From the NCBI GenBank assembly GCA_937136415.1, contig CAKZOK010000022.1, positions 1-64,000 of the forward strand: DNA of 64,000 bases, written 5' to 3'. The stretch is from an uncultured Cytophagales bacterium. Lineage in GTDB: Bacteria; Bacteroidota; Bacteroidia; Cytophagales; Bernardetiaceae. The number at the start of each line of letters is the position of its first letter. Positions within the stretch are counted from its first letter, which is position 1. Shown one piece after another: positions 62,636 to 64,000 of the stretch. Under the pieces are notes generated by a model. It was not told the DNA's origin. It searched no databases and worked only from the letters and a program-made list of their open reading frames with translations. Both the position numbers and the translations under genes were made by a program.

Positions 62636-63862
62636 TTAGAAACGAAGCTCTACCAACTCCCAAAATTCTTTTACCTCATCGTTCTGAAAACTCCAATCAT
62701 ATTTCATAATATAATTATTCTTCAAAAACATAATTGCTTCTTTGTGTGTCGCACAATTATCTATTCCTGTAAGTGCATCATCTAATTCTTCTTGATTATC
62801 CCCAAATAATTTTTTGGTAAATAAAAACTTTTGATTGAGCGTAATGAGTTCCTTTACTGTCTTACCAGAAGGTTTGAAACGCTCGGCAAAAGTAGGAGCA
62901 TCAACATCTACAGTTGTTGTATATTTATCTGCAAATGTAGTTTCATTTTTATTTACGACCTTTGAGATGAGTTCTTCTTCTTTTGGAGTTTCCTCATGTT
63001 TGTAAGACCTAAACAAAGGAACATCTTCTTCAACAAGATTTTCTTTTGGTGTTTCTTCTGTTTTAGGCTCTGAATAGGTTACAGTAGAAGGCTTAAAATT
63101 AGTTGTCTTTTCTGTTTCATCTTCAAAAGAAGTATCAAAAAAACTTTTTGGCTCTTCTTCTTGAGAAATATTTTCAAATATATCTTCCTCTTTTTCCTCT
63201 TCTTTCTCTTCTAGGTCTGTAAAAGTTACAAACTCTTGAATTTTGAGAGGTACAATATCACTGAGATGACGCAAAATAGGCTTTGGGTCATCGTATTCTA
63301 CATTATTATCTATGATACTTCCGATAGTATCCATCGCTTTTGAAGCCGAAATCATTCCTGCATCACTTTTTTCTTCCAAAGCCGAAACAATTTGTTCGAA
63401 TAATACTTTATGTGTTTTTACGTACTTTAAAGCAGGTTTAAACTCTTCATTTATACGGATTGTATTTCCATTTTGAGCCAATTTTTCAACTTCTTGCTCA
63501 TAAAAAACATACGGAGCTAACAATAATTGAATAGTATCAGCCACTGATTGTGTAACTAACTTTTCGAAAGTAGGCTCATCAATAGAAATATTTCGAGAGA
63601 GCATATTCATAAGTTTTTCCAACAATGCTTTAATTTCTGGATTATCATAGTCAAAAAATGGGCTTTTTATTTTGGCGTTATCAGCCTGCCATTTTTCAAA
63701 GAGAATTTTGATAATAAACAAATTTATTTGTTTGACTCCACAAAAATCAGTTAATTGAGAACCTGTAATGCGTTCATGTGTTGTAAAAAAGTCTGAACAA
63801 ACAGCTTTAGCAAACGACTCGGCATACGCAAGAACAGCATTATTATTTAATTTACTTGCCAT
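62636..63862 (-). CDS. Acidic hypothetical protein, two-domain
   Basis: The 408-residue protein has a helical N-terminal region (AYAESFAKAVCSDFFTTHERITGSQL, LFIIKILFEKWQADNAKI). A long, low-complexity, highly acidic linker (Glu/Lys/Ser/Thr-rich, about 215-330) follows. A compact C-terminal helical domain (FAERFKPSGKTVKELITLNQKFLFTKKLFGDNQEELDDALTGIDNC, ending VKEFWELVELRF) ends the protein. There is no signal peptide or membrane helix. I do not recognise the family, though the C-terminal pattern looks conserved. The two ends might bind different partners through the flexible linker. Confidence 0.75.
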   Translation of the reverse strand: MASKLNNNAVLAYAESFAKAVCSDFFTTHERITGSQLTDFCGVKQINLFIIKILFEKWQADNAKIKSPFFDYDNPEIKALLEKLMNMLSRNISIDEPTFEKLVTQSVADTIQLLLAPYVFYEQEVEKLAQNGNTIRINEEFKPALKYVKTHKVLFEQIVSALEEKSDAGMISASKAMDTIGSIIDNNVEYDDPKPILRHLSDIVPLKIQEFVTFTDLEEKEEEKEEDIFENISQEEEPKSFFDTSFEDETEKTTNFKPSTVTYSEPKTEETPKENLVEEDVPLFRSYKHEETPKEEELISKVVNKNETTFADKYTTTVDVDAPTFAERFKPSGKTVKELITLNQKFLFTKKLFGDNQEELDDALTGIDNCATHKEAIMFLKNNYIMKYDWSFQNDEVKEFWELVELRF

Positions 63863-64000
63863 AATTTTATTAATAATTGGTTTTGGATATTATTTTTTGA
63901 TGGATTAAAGTCTGTTTTTTTTCTATCTTTGATTTGGAATGGTAAGTTTTCCAAAAAGCTACACAATACATCAGTATCAATTATGCCTTGTTACAGCAGT
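63863..64000. other. Right edge, no gene seen
   Basis: The last 138 bases are AT-rich with no frame that can be supported; they hold the promoter of the minus-strand acidic-protein gene and perhaps that of a gene beyond the window. Confidence 0.4.

Noticed and set aside
1-64000. CRISPR array
   Set aside because: No set of three or more evenly spaced direct repeats was seen; the repeats found are dispersed palindromes.

Overview
The window is about 64 kb of AT-rich bacterial DNA from a member of the Bacteroidota, most likely the order Cytophagales. The evidence is the gliding lipoprotein GldD, DUF3078 and GLPGLI family proteins, several SpII lipoproteins, TonB-dependent/CarboxypepD_reg barrels, a fused CcoN-CcoO, a FtsL-like protein of the Bacteroidota type, and scarcity of Shine-Dalgarno sequences. 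The genus cannot be fixed from sequence alone; a Bernardetia/Flexibacter-like marine bacterium is a guess. I see no tRNA, rRNA, CRISPR array, prophage or intact transposase gene.

Layout. 1-6.4 kb: the 5' part of a secreted M43 zinc metalloprotease gene (minus strand, broken by an in-frame TAA), a small lipoprotein, gldD, a LysM/lysozyme-like protein, an alkyltransferase-like protein and a small basic lipoprotein. 6.6-12.9 kb: nicotinamidase-like hydrolase, leuS, a PAP2 phosphatase, a DUF6438 lipoprotein and a DUF3078 barrel. 13-14.1 kb: a two-repeat hypothetical gene followed by a transposed copy of the asmA 5' end and a fragment of a short mobile element. 14.1-25.4 kb: a complete high-affinity respiration module: ccoI (divergent), ccoS, fused ccoNO, ccoQ, ccoP, ccoG, ccoH, hemA, a SafE-like membrane protein and a Crp/Fnr regulator. 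This joins the cbb3 oxidase, its copper pump and assembly factors, the first step of haem synthesis and a probable redox regulator.

25.4-45.5 kb: a decayed paralogue of the 13-kb gene, an AsmA-like protein, a TonB receptor, pyrC, a roughly 1-kb gene-free stretch with two terminator hairpins, an M3 peptidase, an SpmA-SpmB fusion, ftsH, rsfS, birA and a giant double DUF445 protein. 45.7-52.4 kb: M1 aminopeptidase, ftsL-like, ftsI-like PBP and an unrecognised lipoprotein. 52.4-53.6 kb: a RelE/ParE-type toxin-antitoxin pair bracketed by near-identical 47-bp terminator-like repeats. 53.6-58.1 kb: a CarboxypepD_reg barrel with two tandem GLPGLI paralogues. 58.4-63.9 kb: LuxE-family protein, hslU, a MITE-like element with inverted termini, floA and an unrecognised acidic protein.

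The main unusual content is non-coding: several families of short palindromic repeats between genes. They include a CCCTAAGGG family concentrated in the cco cluster, hairpins with TTTA loops, and a roughly 197-bp element with GGTGGTGTT termini that has partial copies elsewhere. They also include a 156-bp exact duplication of the asmA promoter and start at the end of ccoI. I did not find a clearly new multi-gene system. The best leads are the transposed asmA/ccoI junction, the MITE-like element, the giant DUF445 protein, the repeat-bracketed toxin-antitoxin pair and an orphan plus-strand terminator near 33.4 kb.
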